Positions 44,615-52,977 of a DNA stretch of 64,000 nt are shown one piece after another. The translations under genes were made by a program, and so were the position numbers. Origin of the DNA: GJ-E10 sp035625725 (GTDB lineage Bacteria > Pseudomonadota > Gammaproteobacteria > Burkholderiales > Burkholderiaceae_F); the NCBI GenBank assembly GCA_035625725.1, contig DASPPB010000075.1, positions 62,001 to 126,000 of the forward strand. The letters run 5' to 3'. The stretch's first letter is position 1. Every line of letters starts with the position of its first letter. The notes beneath the pieces are model-generated. The model was not told where the DNA came from. It worked only from the letters and a program-made list of their open reading frames with translations, and searched no databases.

Positions 44615-45235
44615 ATGACCTCTCCGACCATGACCAAGACCAAGAGCAATGTACGAAGCGCCTCCCAGGGTGCGCGCCGCGCCAGGACCCCAACCCCAGC
44701 GAGCGTCCCGGCCGCTGGGCGCACTGTGGGGGCGAAAGCCCTCGTGACGCGCGCATCCAAGCAGGCCTCGCGCCGTCGCAAGATCGTTGTTCGCGACTCG
44801 GCGATTCACGGCCGCGGCGTGTACGCGGCGCGGCGCATCCGCGCGGGCGAGCGGATCATCGAGTACCGAGGGGAACTCATCTCGTGGAAGGAGGCCGATC
44901 GGCGACCCCCGTCAGACCCGAATGATCCGAACCACACCTTTCTTTTTTCGCTCGACGATGGCAAGCGCGTGATCGATGCCAACGTCGGGGGTAACGCGGC
45001 GCGCTGGATCAATCACAGTTGCGAACCGAACTGCGAAACCGAGGAGACCGAATCGGGACGTGTGTACATCGAAGCCCTGCGCGATATCCGTCCGGGCGAG
45101 GAGCTGCATTACGACTACTGCCTGATCATCGACGGCAAGATCACGAAGAAGATCAAGCGAGAATACCGGTGTCTGTGCGGCGCACTGAAGTGTCGCGGCA
45201 CGATGCTGGCAAAGCGCAAGAAGAAAAAGCGCTGA
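44615..45235 (+). CDS. SET-domain protein-lysine methyltransferase
   Basis: A 206-residue protein with a basic Ala/Arg/Thr-rich N-terminus (about 1-60) followed by a complete SET domain: HGRGVYAARRI, the catalytic-site RWINHSCEPNC, GEELHYDY, and a post-SET cysteine cluster CLCGALKCRG. SET enzymes transfer methyl groups from SAM to protein lysines; in Chlamydia one modifies histone-like proteins. The target here is unknown. The ATG at 44615 is a choice among 44453, 44615 and 44630, none with a clear ribosome binding site. Confidence 0.87.
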   Translation: MTSPTMTKTKSNVRSASQGARRARTPTPASVPAAGRTVGAKALVTRASKQASRRRKIVVRDSAIHGRGVYAARRIRAGERIIEYRGELISWKEADRRPPSDPNDPNHTFLFSLDDGKRVIDANVGGNAARWINHSCEPNCETEETESGRVYIEALRDIRPGEELHYDYCLIIDGKITKKIKREYRCLCGALKCRGTMLAKRKKKKR

Positions 45236-45253
45236 TCGTTCTAGCGGGGCGAC

Positions 45254-45469
45254 CTAGCGCGGCGCGCCGTTGCGCCGCTCGGCGCTAGGGCGTGGATCCA
45301 TCGACATCGCCACCAGCCACAGCATGCGCGCGAACTCCAGCACCATCCAGGCCAACAGCATCGCGCACAGCGTGCGCATCGCCGCAAACCCCAGCGACTG
45401 AAGGCCCGAGACGGGAGATCCCAGCACCCATTCGTAGATGATTCCTGCGGCAAGAGCGATCTTGAGCAT
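45254..45469 (-). CDS. Small hypothetical membrane protein
   Basis: A 71-residue product beginning MLKIALAAGIIYEW with two hydrophobic stretches (about 2-14 and 28-54, the latter containing LCAMLLAWMVLEFARMLWLVA) and a polar C-terminus. It lies 120 bp after dsbD on the same strand. The evidence is only the membrane-protein-like composition and position; a longer frame to 45589 is less protein-like. Confidence 0.45.
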   Translation of the reverse strand: MLKIALAAGIIYEWVLGSPVSGLQSLGFAAMRTLCAMLLAWMVLEFARMLWLVAMSMDPRPSAERRNGAPR

Positions 45470-45589
45470 CGACGGACCCCGGCGTATTGCCGCGGAATTC
45501 GGTCGGCGACGGAAAAACTTGAGGCCTGTACCCCGAAAATCGGCGCCCGGATACCTTGGCGCGCCGATCCCGCCCGTCGGGCGCAGCAC

Positions 45590-47791
45590 TCAGATGCCCG
45601 CGAGCTCCTGGAGCACGATCGACTTGGACAGAATCTCGGGCAGCAGGTGCGGCGCGCCCTTGCGGTCGTAGAGCACGTACAGGGGCACGCCGCTGCGCGC
45701 GAAGCGCTCCAGCTCGCGGGCAATCGCTTCATCGCGTCGCGTCCAGTCGGCGCGCATCAGCACGACGCCGTGCCGGCGAAAGGCCTCTTGCACTTGCGCA
45801 TCATGCAGCACCAGGCGTTTGTTGGCCTGACAGGTGATGCACCAAGCTGCCGTGAAGTCGACGAAGACCGGAACTCCTTGCGCCAGCGCGGCGCGCTGCT
45901 GTTGCGGCGACCAGGCGGCCCAGTCCTCGCCAATGGCGTCCAGGGCCTGGGACCGGGACGCGCCCTCGTGCGAGCCCGACCGGGCCAAGGGCACCATGGT
46001 CAGAGCGGCCGCCAGCGCCGCCGCGCCCGCGACCCAGCGAAAGGCGCGCGCGCCGCGCTGAACGAGCCCCACCGACCATGCAAACAAACCCCAGCCAACC
46101 AGGGCGATCAACACCCACGCCACGGCATCGACGTCGCGCTGCTGGCCAAGCACCCAGAAGAGCCAGACGCACGTCAGAAACATCGGGTAGGCCATCGCCT
46201 GTCGCAGCCGCTCCATCCACGGTCCCGCACGCGGCAGCCGCTCCAGCCAGGCCGGCACAAGCGTGAGCAAAAGATAGGGTGTTGCCATTCCAAGGCCGAG
46301 CAGCGCAAACACCGACAGCGCGATGGCGGCCGACTGCGTGAGAGCGAAGCCCAGCGCCGCACCCATGAAGGGGGCCGTGCAGGGCGAGGCCACCACGGCG
46401 GCGAGCACGCCCGTAGCAAAGCTGCCCCTCGGCCCCTCGCCGTCGAACGACTGCGCGGCGCGGCTGTTGGCCAAACCCGCGCCAAACGTAAACGCAAACG
46501 CACCGAGCAGATTCAGGCCTATGAGGAAAAACAGGCCGATCAAGAAAGCGATGAACAGCGGCGACTGCAACTGAAAGCCCCACCCGATCTGTGCGCCACC
46601 CGCGCGTAAGGCAAGGAGCAAGGCGGCGAGCGCCAGAAAGCTCAGCACGACGCCCAGCGCAAAGGCCACGCCGTGGGCGCGCAAAGCAGCGGGGGGTTCA
46701 TCGCGGTGTTTCACCAGGCCGATGAGTTTGAGCGAGAGCACCGGGAACACGCAGGGCATCAGGTTCAATATGACCCCGCCCACGAACGCGCCCGCAAGCG
46801 CTACAAACAGTGCGATCGGCGAGGAAAAAAGTGCCGGCGCCTGGGATTCACCGGAGCCACTCGCGGCGCGCCCGGGCATGCCCGCGGGCTCGGCGGCCAC
46901 CGACGGCGGTCGGGGCGATTCCGCGGCAAGGGGCGAGGCGAGCGCAACGTCGATTTGCGCAGCCCAGCCCCCGCGGCTCGGGCCGCCGTCGGCAACGAGC
47001 ACACCGCGCAAGGCCGTGAAGTCCGTTTGCGCGGGGGTCTGGGCCTGCAATTGCAAGCGCACGCGTTTTGCGTGCACCGACAGAATCTGTTTGGCGGCAG
47101 TGACGATCCGGTCGGGCTCGAGCGAGAAGAACTCGAGGGAGCGCGGAACGGCCTTGGCCGCGGAAAATTCCAGGCGCAGTTGCGTGCCCTCGACGACTGC
47201 CCGCGCATCTTGCAGTGCCGTAGGCACCGGCACCTCACGAAGCGCCTGGGCGAACGCGCCCGCCGCCGCTGACGGATGCACTTGGTCGGCCGCGCGCACC
47301 GGCAGCGCCAGTGTCAGGTCCGCTCCTCCGGGAATACAAACGTCGCTGCACACCAGCCAGTCGGCGTGGGCCCCGATGCGGGCCGTGCTCCCGATGCGCG
47401 CGCCCTCCGGCACCTGCAACGACACGGGCAGCAGCACATCGCCCTCGTAACCGTAGTTGGCGAGCTCGCCCACTTCCAGGCGCGTGGGCACCGGCCACCG
47501 GATGGGCCCCGCGCTATAGCCCGGCTCCAGTTCCCAGCGCAGTCGGGTCGGCAGGCCCGCATCACCAGGCATGGCCCAATAGGTATGCCAGTGCGGGGCG
47601 TGGTGCAGATGCAGGCCCAGCGTCACTTTGGCACCCGGGCTCACGGCGTCTTGCTCGGCAAGCAACTGCGCACGGACCAGCTCGCCTTGAATATCGGAGC
47701 TCTCGGCCGCCCGGCAGGTCGCGGCTAGGGCCAGCGCGAAGCACAACAGGCCCGTAAGCACCCAAGCGCGCACGCGAAGGACAGAAGTCAT
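45590..47791 (-). CDS. dsbD: DsbD/ScsB-family thiol:disulfide interchange protein
   Basis: Carries reducing power from cytoplasmic thioredoxin to periplasmic proteins. The 733-residue product has a signal peptide, an N-terminal DsbD/ScsB-like domain with a Cys pair in CSDVCIPGG (about 150), eight helices with the redox Cys residues in LMPCVFPVLSLK and ASPCTAPFMG, and a C-terminal thioredoxin domain with WCITC in DFTAAWCITCQANKR. An A/T-rich stretch lies directly before the ATG, with no obvious ribosome binding site. It is divergent from the first response regulator gene. Confidence 0.92.
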   Translation of the reverse strand: MTSVLRVRAWVLTGLLCFALALAATCRAAESSDIQGELVRAQLLAEQDAVSPGAKVTLGLHLHHAPHWHTYWAMPGDAGLPTRLRWELEPGYSAGPIRWPVPTRLEVGELANYGYEGDVLLPVSLQVPEGARIGSTARIGAHADWLVCSDVCIPGGADLTLALPVRAADQVHPSAAAGAFAQALREVPVPTALQDARAVVEGTQLRLEFSAAKAVPRSLEFFSLEPDRIVTAAKQILSVHAKRVRLQLQAQTPAQTDFTALRGVLVADGGPSRGGWAAQIDVALASPLAAESPRPPSVAAEPAGMPGRAASGSGESQAPALFSSPIALFVALAGAFVGGVILNLMPCVFPVLSLKLIGLVKHRDEPPAALRAHGVAFALGVVLSFLALAALLLALRAGGAQIGWGFQLQSPLFIAFLIGLFFLIGLNLLGAFAFTFGAGLANSRAAQSFDGEGPRGSFATGVLAAVVASPCTAPFMGAALGFALTQSAAIALSVFALLGLGMATPYLLLTLVPAWLERLPRAGPWMERLRQAMAYPMFLTCVWLFWVLGQQRDVDAVAWVLIALVGWGLFAWSVGLVQRGARAFRWVAGAAALAAALTMVPLARSGSHEGASRSQALDAIGEDWAAWSPQQQRAALAQGVPVFVDFTAAWCITCQANKRLVLHDAQVQEAFRRHGVVLMRADWTRRDEAIARELERFARSGVPLYVLYDRKGAPHLLPEILSKSIVLQELAGI

Positions 47792-48075
47792 ATTTTAATC
47801 GCCGTTAGGTTCACATAGCTGGCAAAGGCGGCAATTGGAGAACCGGGCCCGCGAGTCGCGGCGAGCGCGCACGGCCGCAGGGCCGACACAGGCGGGGCTT
47901 CCGACCCAGCCCGGGAACTCGCGGCAATGTTGGACTCGTGCAAGCGCCCTTGAGTTTCGCATGCTCCGGCGTATTCACCAACCGGCCAAACGGCGCAGCC
48001 GCCCGCGACCAGCCACGGGCAGAGTCAGTAAACTTGCGCGCTTGGCTCGGTTCGAGCGCGTCGGGGGGAGTCACT

Positions 48076-48747
48076 TTGCGCGTGCTTATCGTAGAGGATG
48101 ATGCGGCTCTGGGTCCGGCGACCGCGCAAGGTCTGGAGCTCGAGGGCTTTGCGGTGGACCTGCGCGCCAACGGCGAAGGCGCCAACGCGGCCCTGGTTGC
48201 GCACAAGTACGATGCAATCGTTTTGGACCTTGCCTTGCCCGACATCTCCGGAGAGCAGCTCTTGCGCAGCTGGCGGGAGCGGGTCGACAACACGCCTGTG
48301 CTGGTGCTCACCGCACGGGGCTTCGTGCTCGATCGTGTGCGGCTACTCAACTTGGGCGCCGACGACTATCTGGTCAAGCCCTTTGATTTGCAGGAGCTCA
48401 GTGCGCGGCTGCGCGCTCTGGGCCGCCGCCAAAGCGGCAAGGACGACACGCTTTTGGAGTTCGGCCCCCTGCTGCTGTCGCGCAGCGAGCACATTGCGCT
48501 GTGGGACGGTACTCGTGTGGAACTTACCAAACGCGAGTACCGCATCCTCGATACGCTCTTGCGCAATCGCGACCGCGTCCTGAGCCGCAAGCAACTGGAA
48601 GAGGCGCTCTACGGCTGGGGCGAGGAGGTCGAGAGCAATGCCATCGAGGTGCACGTGCACAACCTTCGCCGCAAGCTCTCGCGCGACCTGATCGAAACGG
48701 TTCGCGGCGCGGGCTATCGACTCAATCGGGATGTCGTACACCACTGA
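48076..48747 (+). CDS. OmpR/PhoB-family response regulator (first pair)
   Basis: A 223-residue regulator. The receiver has VEDD, phospho-acceptor Asp in IVLDLALPD and Lys in YLVKPFD; the winged-helix domain includes VELTKREYRILDTLL and IEVHVHNLRRKL. The frame is open to 47938, but the receiver begins MRVLIVEDD at a TTG (48076) with GGGGGGAG five bases upstream. It overlaps the kinase gene by 17 bp. It resembles QseB/TctD regulators; the signal is unknown. The 284-bp gap before it holds no gene. Confidence 0.92.
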   Translation: MRVLIVEDDAALGPATAQGLELEGFAVDLRANGEGANAALVAHKYDAIVLDLALPDISGEQLLRSWRERVDNTPVLVLTARGFVLDRVRLLNLGADDYLVKPFDLQELSARLRALGRRQSGKDDTLLEFGPLLLSRSEHIALWDGTRVELTKREYRILDTLLRNRDRVLSRKQLEEALYGWGEEVESNAIEVHVHNLRRKLSRDLIETVRGAGYRLNRDVVHH

Positions 48748-50161
48748 GGGGCGGCCGTGGTCGCTGCGCGCTCGATTGCTGCTGCTCACTTCAGCCGTCA
48801 CGATCACCGCCTGGCTGGTCGGTGGCGCAGCCATGTTCATCATTGCGCGGCACGTAAGCGATACGCTTTTTGACCAGCGCTTGCGCGATATCGCCGGCGC
48901 GCTGCTCACCTTTGCGGACCACGAGATCGACGAACTGCAGCAAAGCGGCGCCGATGTCGTGCATATCGAAGGCGCCCAGACGCTCGGGGTACGCTATCGC
49001 TATCAAATCTGGTCAAAGCGCGGCGAACTGCTGCTGGTCAGTGTCAAGGCTCCGCGCACCCCCTTCGCGCCGTTCGACGAACCGGGATTCTCCACAAGGC
49101 TTATCGACCAGATTCCGATGCGCGTGCTCGTGCTCAAATCGGGTGACGGCACAAAGCTGCTGCAGGTTGCCGAGCCATTGGCAGCGCGCTCCTTTGAGCT
49201 CAGCCCCGAGCTGGGCCTGCTCGGAATCCCGCTGCTCCTGTCGCTCACCTTTCTCGTGGGCGTGAGCGCGTGGCTCGTGCGCCATGCCACACGGGCGCTG
49301 GGCGAGTCGGCGCGGCAGGTGACCCAGCGTTCGCCCGATGATCTTCGGCCGCTGGAGGTGGCGCACGCGCCGCGCGAGCTCACCCCGATCGTAGCGGCCG
49401 TCAACTCCTTGTTTGCGCGCATCGAGAACGCGTTGGCCACCGAGCGGCGCTTCACCTCGGCCGCGGCGCACGAACTGCGCACACCGCTGGCCGCAATCAA
49501 GATCCAGGCTCAAGTCGCGCTGCGCCTGACAAGCGGGGAGGAACGCCAGCGGGCGCTGGAGCGGTTGCTCCAGTCGATTGACGGGGCCGCGCACATCGTC
49601 GATCAGTTGCTCACCATTTCGCGCATCGACGGCCTGATCGCGCTGCGCGCCGGGGCAACACGCCTGCAGCTCGACACCATCGCGGCGCACGTCATCGATG
49701 AGATGCGCCCCATTGCGACCCGCCGTGGACAGCGCATTGTCGAGGAACTGCAGGCGGCCGACATCGACGGGCTGGAATTTGCCGTAGCGGTGCTGCTGCG
49801 CAATCTGATCGACAATGCGCTGCGCTACGGCCCGCTCGGAGGCACGGTCCGGGTCCGCACCGGCACGCAAGACGACTTCGCGTTTGCAGCCGTCGAGGAC
49901 GAGGGGCCCGGCATCGCGCCCGAGCAGCGCGCTCGCGTGTTCGAGCGCTTCTACCGTGTGCCCAACAGCCCCTCGACGGAAGGCTGCGGCATCGGTCTTG
50001 CCATCGTTAAGGCGGCCGTCGAGATGCACCGCGCCCAAATCGAGTTAGGGCGCTCGGAGATGGGCGGCCTGCAAGCCCTGGTTCGCTTTGCGACCGCCGC
50101 CCCGCGCGCGAGCGCACCGGCGGACGGTGCGGACAGCGCCTCGCCGGTTGCTGCCCTCTGA
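48731..50161 (+). CDS. Sensor histidine kinase (first pair)
   Basis: A 476-residue inner-membrane kinase of the QseC/TctE type. It has helix 1 (LLLLTSAVTITAWLVGGAAMF), a ~120-residue periplasmic sensor, helix 2 (LLGIPLLLSLTFLVGVSAWL), a HAMP-like linker, the H-box AAAHELRTPLAAIKIQAQ and HATPase motifs including DEGPGIAPEQ and GCGIGLAIVKAAV. The start overlaps the regulator stop by 17 bp, so the two are co-translated. The C-terminus ends in an Ala-rich tail. Confidence 0.93.
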   Translation: MSYTTEGRPWSLRARLLLLTSAVTITAWLVGGAAMFIIARHVSDTLFDQRLRDIAGALLTFADHEIDELQQSGADVVHIEGAQTLGVRYRYQIWSKRGELLLVSVKAPRTPFAPFDEPGFSTRLIDQIPMRVLVLKSGDGTKLLQVAEPLAARSFELSPELGLLGIPLLLSLTFLVGVSAWLVRHATRALGESARQVTQRSPDDLRPLEVAHAPRELTPIVAAVNSLFARIENALATERRFTSAAAHELRTPLAAIKIQAQVALRLTSGEERQRALERLLQSIDGAAHIVDQLLTISRIDGLIALRAGATRLQLDTIAAHVIDEMRPIATRRGQRIVEELQAADIDGLEFAVAVLLRNLIDNALRYGPLGGTVRVRTGTQDDFAFAAVEDEGPGIAPEQRARVFERFYRVPNSPSTEGCGIGLAIVKAAVEMHRAQIELGRSEMGGLQALVRFATAAPRASAPADGADSASPVAAL

Positions 50162-50236
50162 GAGCGCCAGGCGGGGGCGCGCCGAAGGGCTTCGGAGCGC
50201 GGGGCATGTCACCGCAAGGTAGGAATTGCCAACTAG

Positions 50237-50353
50237 CGTGGTTCTGACCACGGCTGGTTGCGAAGCGCCTACCGGGATAGTAGCCTTGCGCTCCCCTTGC
50301 GGGAGGCAAGGCGCGCAGCCTTGCCCCCGGGAGCGTGGTTAACGCAATTTTTT
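50237..50353 (+). promoter_or_regulatory. Hairpin-rich leader before gspG
   Basis: The 320-bp gap 50162-50481 has no gene but several strong inverted repeats. CGTGGT/ACCACG (50237-50252) has a 4-base loop. GCCTTGC+CTCCC pairs with GGGAG+GCAAGGC (50283-50312). The competing GGCAAGGC/GCCTTGCC (50305-50325) uses the same middle arm. Finally GCGT/ACGC (50333-50345) is followed by AATTTTTT (50346-50353). Shared arms mean the second and third hairpins exclude each other, as in an attenuator or riboregulator. No known riboswitch consensus was recognised. Confidence 0.45.
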
Positions 50354-50481
50354 ATGATTTCACACGCATGATGTTCCACACGACAAAGAGGTGTTTTATT
50401 GCTCGAACCCACGAAACCTGCCCCGCGCGGCCAACGCCCAGCGTGAGGCCCACCGCAGCCCGGCCCTGCGTCGGGCGCGCC

Positions 50482-50931
50482 ATGGCGTGGGAGGCCAAGC
50501 GCGCGCGCGGCTTTACGCTCATCGAGTTGCTCGTGGTGGTGGTGATCATCGGCCTCTTGGCGGGTCTGGTCGCGCCGCGGTATTTCGGTCAGGTCGGAAA
50601 GTCCAACGTCAACGTGGCGCGCGCGCAGATCGATGCGCTGGGCAAGGCGCTGGATCAATATCGACTGGATGTCGGCTCCTACCCCACGACGGAGCAAGGA
50701 CTGCAAGCGCTCGTCAGCCGACCCGATAGCCTGGACCGCTGGCAAGGACCATACTTGCAAAAGCAGCAGGTTCCGCTGGATCCCTGGGGCCGTCCGTACC
50801 AATACAAGGCGCCCGGCGACCACGGCGACTATGACCTGTTCACCTATGGCGCCGACGGTCGGCCGGGCGGCACGGGCGAGAACGTCGACATTACGTCCTG
50901 GGAAACGGCGCAGCCGGGCAAGCCGCAGTGA
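50482..50931 (+). CDS. gspG: Type II secretion major pseudopilin GspG, orphan
   Basis: A 149-residue major pseudopilin. Prepilin cleavage is expected at G-FTLIELL in a 9-residue leader, with the conserved Glu at +5, then a hydrophobic helix. The C-terminal GspG domain has SYPTTEQGLQALVS, DPWGRPYQYK and a calcium-site-like DYDLFTYGADG. No other gsp gene lies in the window. A longer frame to 50335 would give an atypical 58-residue leader, so the ATG at 50482 is preferred. Its TGA overlaps the next gene's GTG start by 4 bp. Confidence 0.9.
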   Translation: MAWEAKRARGFTLIELLVVVVIIGLLAGLVAPRYFGQVGKSNVNVARAQIDALGKALDQYRLDVGSYPTTEQGLQALVSRPDSLDRWQGPYLQKQQVPLDPWGRPYQYKAPGDHGDYDLFTYGADGRPGGTGENVDITSWETAQPGKPQ

Positions 50932-51668
50932 GCGTGCCTGGCGCAGCCGTGAGACGGCAGCCGCCTTGCCCCACGGCGACACCGACCGGCGAGAAGAGTC
51001 GGGTCCTGATTGCGCAAGGCCACGCGTTATTGCGCCGGCGACTGGGCGAACTCATCGGTGCGCTCGCCGATTTTGAAGTCATCGGCGCTTGCGAGGACGG
51101 CAGGCAGGCCCTGGAACGGACACTGGCGCAGGCGCCGGAGTTGCTTGTCACGGATCTTTTTTTGCCCGGGCTCAACGGCATCGAGCTCGTAGCGCAGATC
51201 AAGCGCTGCCTGCCGCAGGTGCGAATCGCGGTACTGACGTCCGATGCCACCACCGAATATGTGCGCGCCGCGCTGCGTGCCGGAGCCGACGGCTATATCC
51301 TCCAGGACGCCTCCTGCGACGAACTGGCCGCCGCTTTGCGCAGCGTGGCGAGCGGCGAGCGCTTTGTCTCGCCCGAGGTCTCGCGCCACCGGGTGGGCGA
51401 CGATGCCGGCTCGGCCGCGCCCGCCCGAGCGCCGTGGGATGAACTGACCGCGCGCGAGCGCAGCATCTGGAAGCTCATCGCCGAAGGACATACCAACCGC
51501 GCCACGGCCCGCGCGCTTGCAATCAGCCCGCGAACCGTGGAAAAGCATCGCGCCAACCTCATGCGCAAACTGGGGCTGCGCAATGTGGCCGAGCTGATGC
51601 TCGCCGCCCAAGGCTACGGCTTGGTCTCGCGCCCCGCGTACCCGCCGCAACTGCTCTGCGGGTCCTAG
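50928..51668 (+). CDS. NarL-like regulator with degenerate receiver
   Basis: A 246-residue LuxR/NarL-type regulator. The receiver keeps the likely acceptor Asp76 (LLVTDLFLPG) and Thr104, but the acidic Mg-binding pair is replaced by Gln30-Gly31 (VLIAQGHALL) and the switch Lys by Gln126 (GYILQDAS), so classical phosphorylation is doubtful. The C-terminal LuxR HTH is intact (LTARERSIWKLIAEG ... SPRTVEKHRANLMRKL). The start is GTG in a GTGA overlap with gspG. It is convergent with a NarX-like kinase (4-bp tail overlap). Confidence 0.9.
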   Translation: MSVPGAAVRRQPPCPTATPTGEKSRVLIAQGHALLRRRLGELIGALADFEVIGACEDGRQALERTLAQAPELLVTDLFLPGLNGIELVAQIKRCLPQVRIAVLTSDATTEYVRAALRAGADGYILQDASCDELAAALRSVASGERFVSPEVSRHRVGDDAGSAAPARAPWDELTARERSIWKLIAEGHTNRATARALAISPRTVEKHRANLMRKLGLRNVAELMLAAQGYGLVSRPAYPPQLLCGS

Positions 51669-52753
51669 CGCGGCGCCGCAGGCGCACGCCACGCAGCGCA
51701 GATCCGCGTGCCGCGCCCCGGCGCTGCCTCGAGCGCCAACCGTCCCCCGGTGCCTTCCGCACGCCGGCGCATGGCCTGCAAACCCAGGCCCGCCATCGCC
51801 GCTTCATCCGGGGTGGCTGCCGCTCGCGTGTCAAAACCCCGTCCGTCGTCTTCGATTGTCACGCACAACTCATCCATCGCCAGATACAGGCTGACATCAA
51901 TGCGATGCGCCTGCGAATGCTCGATCGCATTGCGTAGCGCCTCTTGCACGATGCGAAAAATATCGAGTTTCAGCCGTTGCGGCACATCGGTTTCGCTGAC
52001 TTGAAACTGGCCCGCGACCTGCACGCCCGGCGCGGCCTCCTCGACGCTTCGGCAGTACCACTGCAGTGTCGCGAGCAAACCCAGATCGTCGAGCAGCTTG
52101 GGTCGCAAATCGGTAGCGATGCGACGCAGCTCCGAGACCACGTCGCGCAGGCGTGCGGTCGCGTCCTGCAGCGTCTCGACGCACCGCGGGTCAGCGCCCG
52201 ACCCGAGGCGAGCGAGCGCCTCTTCGACCATGTACTTGACCATGACGACCACGGGCGCCACCTCATCGTGCAGCTCGCGCGCCACCTGCAGACGCTCGGC
52301 CTCCTGTCTGTGCATCAGGCGATAGGCGATTCGACCCGCTTCGGGATCCGTCTCCTGGTTTGCAGCGCTGCGCCGCAGGCGCCGCTCCGACCATGCGATC
52401 AGCGTGCCCGCCTTGCCGTTGTTGCCCGCGCGCGCGGTCATTTCCACCAGCGTCCTGCGCCCGCTGCGCCCCTTGAGCGCGAGCTCGAAACTCTCGGTTG
52501 CCCCGAAGCGCACGCGCGCGGAGGCCACGTCGGCGGCAGCCTGCCAGCCCTCGATTGCCAGTTCCTTTAATGTGCGACCACACAACTCCTGGGGCTCAAA
52601 ACCCAGCATCGCGGCCGCCGATACGGTGGCGTCGCTGATTTTGCCTTGGGGATCGAGGCGGATCGCGGCGGTGGAGGTGCCGGACCCGGGCGCCACGAAC
52701 GCGCCGGGACTGGATTGTTCTTGCGTTTGGCCTTCGGGGAAGGCCGAGTTCAT
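51665..52753 (-). CDS. NarX-type PAS sensor histidine kinase, cytosolic
   Basis: A 362-residue kinase with no membrane helix: a PAS domain (about 30-135; AAAMLGFEPQELCG), then a HisKA_3 dimerisation segment with the phospho-His in VARELHDEVAPVVV, and an HATPase domain with EALRNAIEHSQA, DDGRGFD and GLGLQAM. Such kinases pair with NarL/LuxR-type regulators, and the convergent degenerate-receiver regulator is the obvious neighbour. The frame is open to 52984; the ATG at 52753 (MNSAFPEG) gives a usual N-terminus. Confidence 0.85.
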   Translation of the reverse strand: MNSAFPEGQTQEQSSPGAFVAPGSGTSTAAIRLDPQGKISDATVSAAAMLGFEPQELCGRTLKELAIEGWQAAADVASARVRFGATESFELALKGRSGRRTLVEMTARAGNNGKAGTLIAWSERRLRRSAANQETDPEAGRIAYRLMHRQEAERLQVARELHDEVAPVVVMVKYMVEEALARLGSGADPRCVETLQDATARLRDVVSELRRIATDLRPKLLDDLGLLATLQWYCRSVEEAAPGVQVAGQFQVSETDVPQRLKLDIFRIVQEALRNAIEHSQAHRIDVSLYLAMDELCVTIEDDGRGFDTRAAATPDEAAMAGLGLQAMRRRAEGTGGRLALEAAPGRGTRICAAWRAPAAPR

Positions 52754-52901
52754 CTTGAACGCTGTCTCGCCAACGCGTACGCCTCCGCCAAATGAAACTG
52801 CGGGTTGCTCCTGAGCCGTGCCGTGGTTGCGCGCGCAGCGCCCCGCACCCGGGGCTTCTTGCGTGCCACTGTACGCACAAGCCGATCGGCGCGTCGCCCG
52901 C

Positions 52902-52907
52902 ATTATA
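52902..52907 (-). promoter_or_regulatory. Possible -10 element for the NarX-like kinase
   Basis: A perfect TATAAT on the minus strand lies about 150 bp upstream of the kinase ATG. The hexamers 17-18 bp further upstream (TCCGCA, TTCCGC) are poor -35 matches, so the promoter, if real, may need an activator, possibly through the nearby CGGCCCAATG repeats. Confidence 0.3.
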
Positions 52908-52951
52908 TGAGGTGCATCGTACTTTGCGGAACCCACCGTGCACATTTGCCA

Positions 52952-52977
52952 CGGCCCAATGTTGCCGCGGCCCAATG
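52952..52977. repeat. Tandem 10-bp direct repeat CGGCCCAATG
   Basis: Two exact copies at 52952-52961 and 52968-52977, separated by 6 bp, so their starts are 16 bp apart (about one and a half helical turns). They lie between the kinase and Spy-like genes and could be a regulator binding site. Confidence 0.4.

Noticed and set aside
45647..46609. Long plus-strand frame antisense to dsbD
   Set aside because: Composition is Arg/Gln/His-rich with no domain; it is a shadow of a GC-rich gene.
50220..50300. Possible c-di-GMP (GEMM) riboswitch before gspG
   Set aside because: Fragments such as GCGAAGC and CTACCGGG recall the family, but the conserved core order and paired regions are not present.
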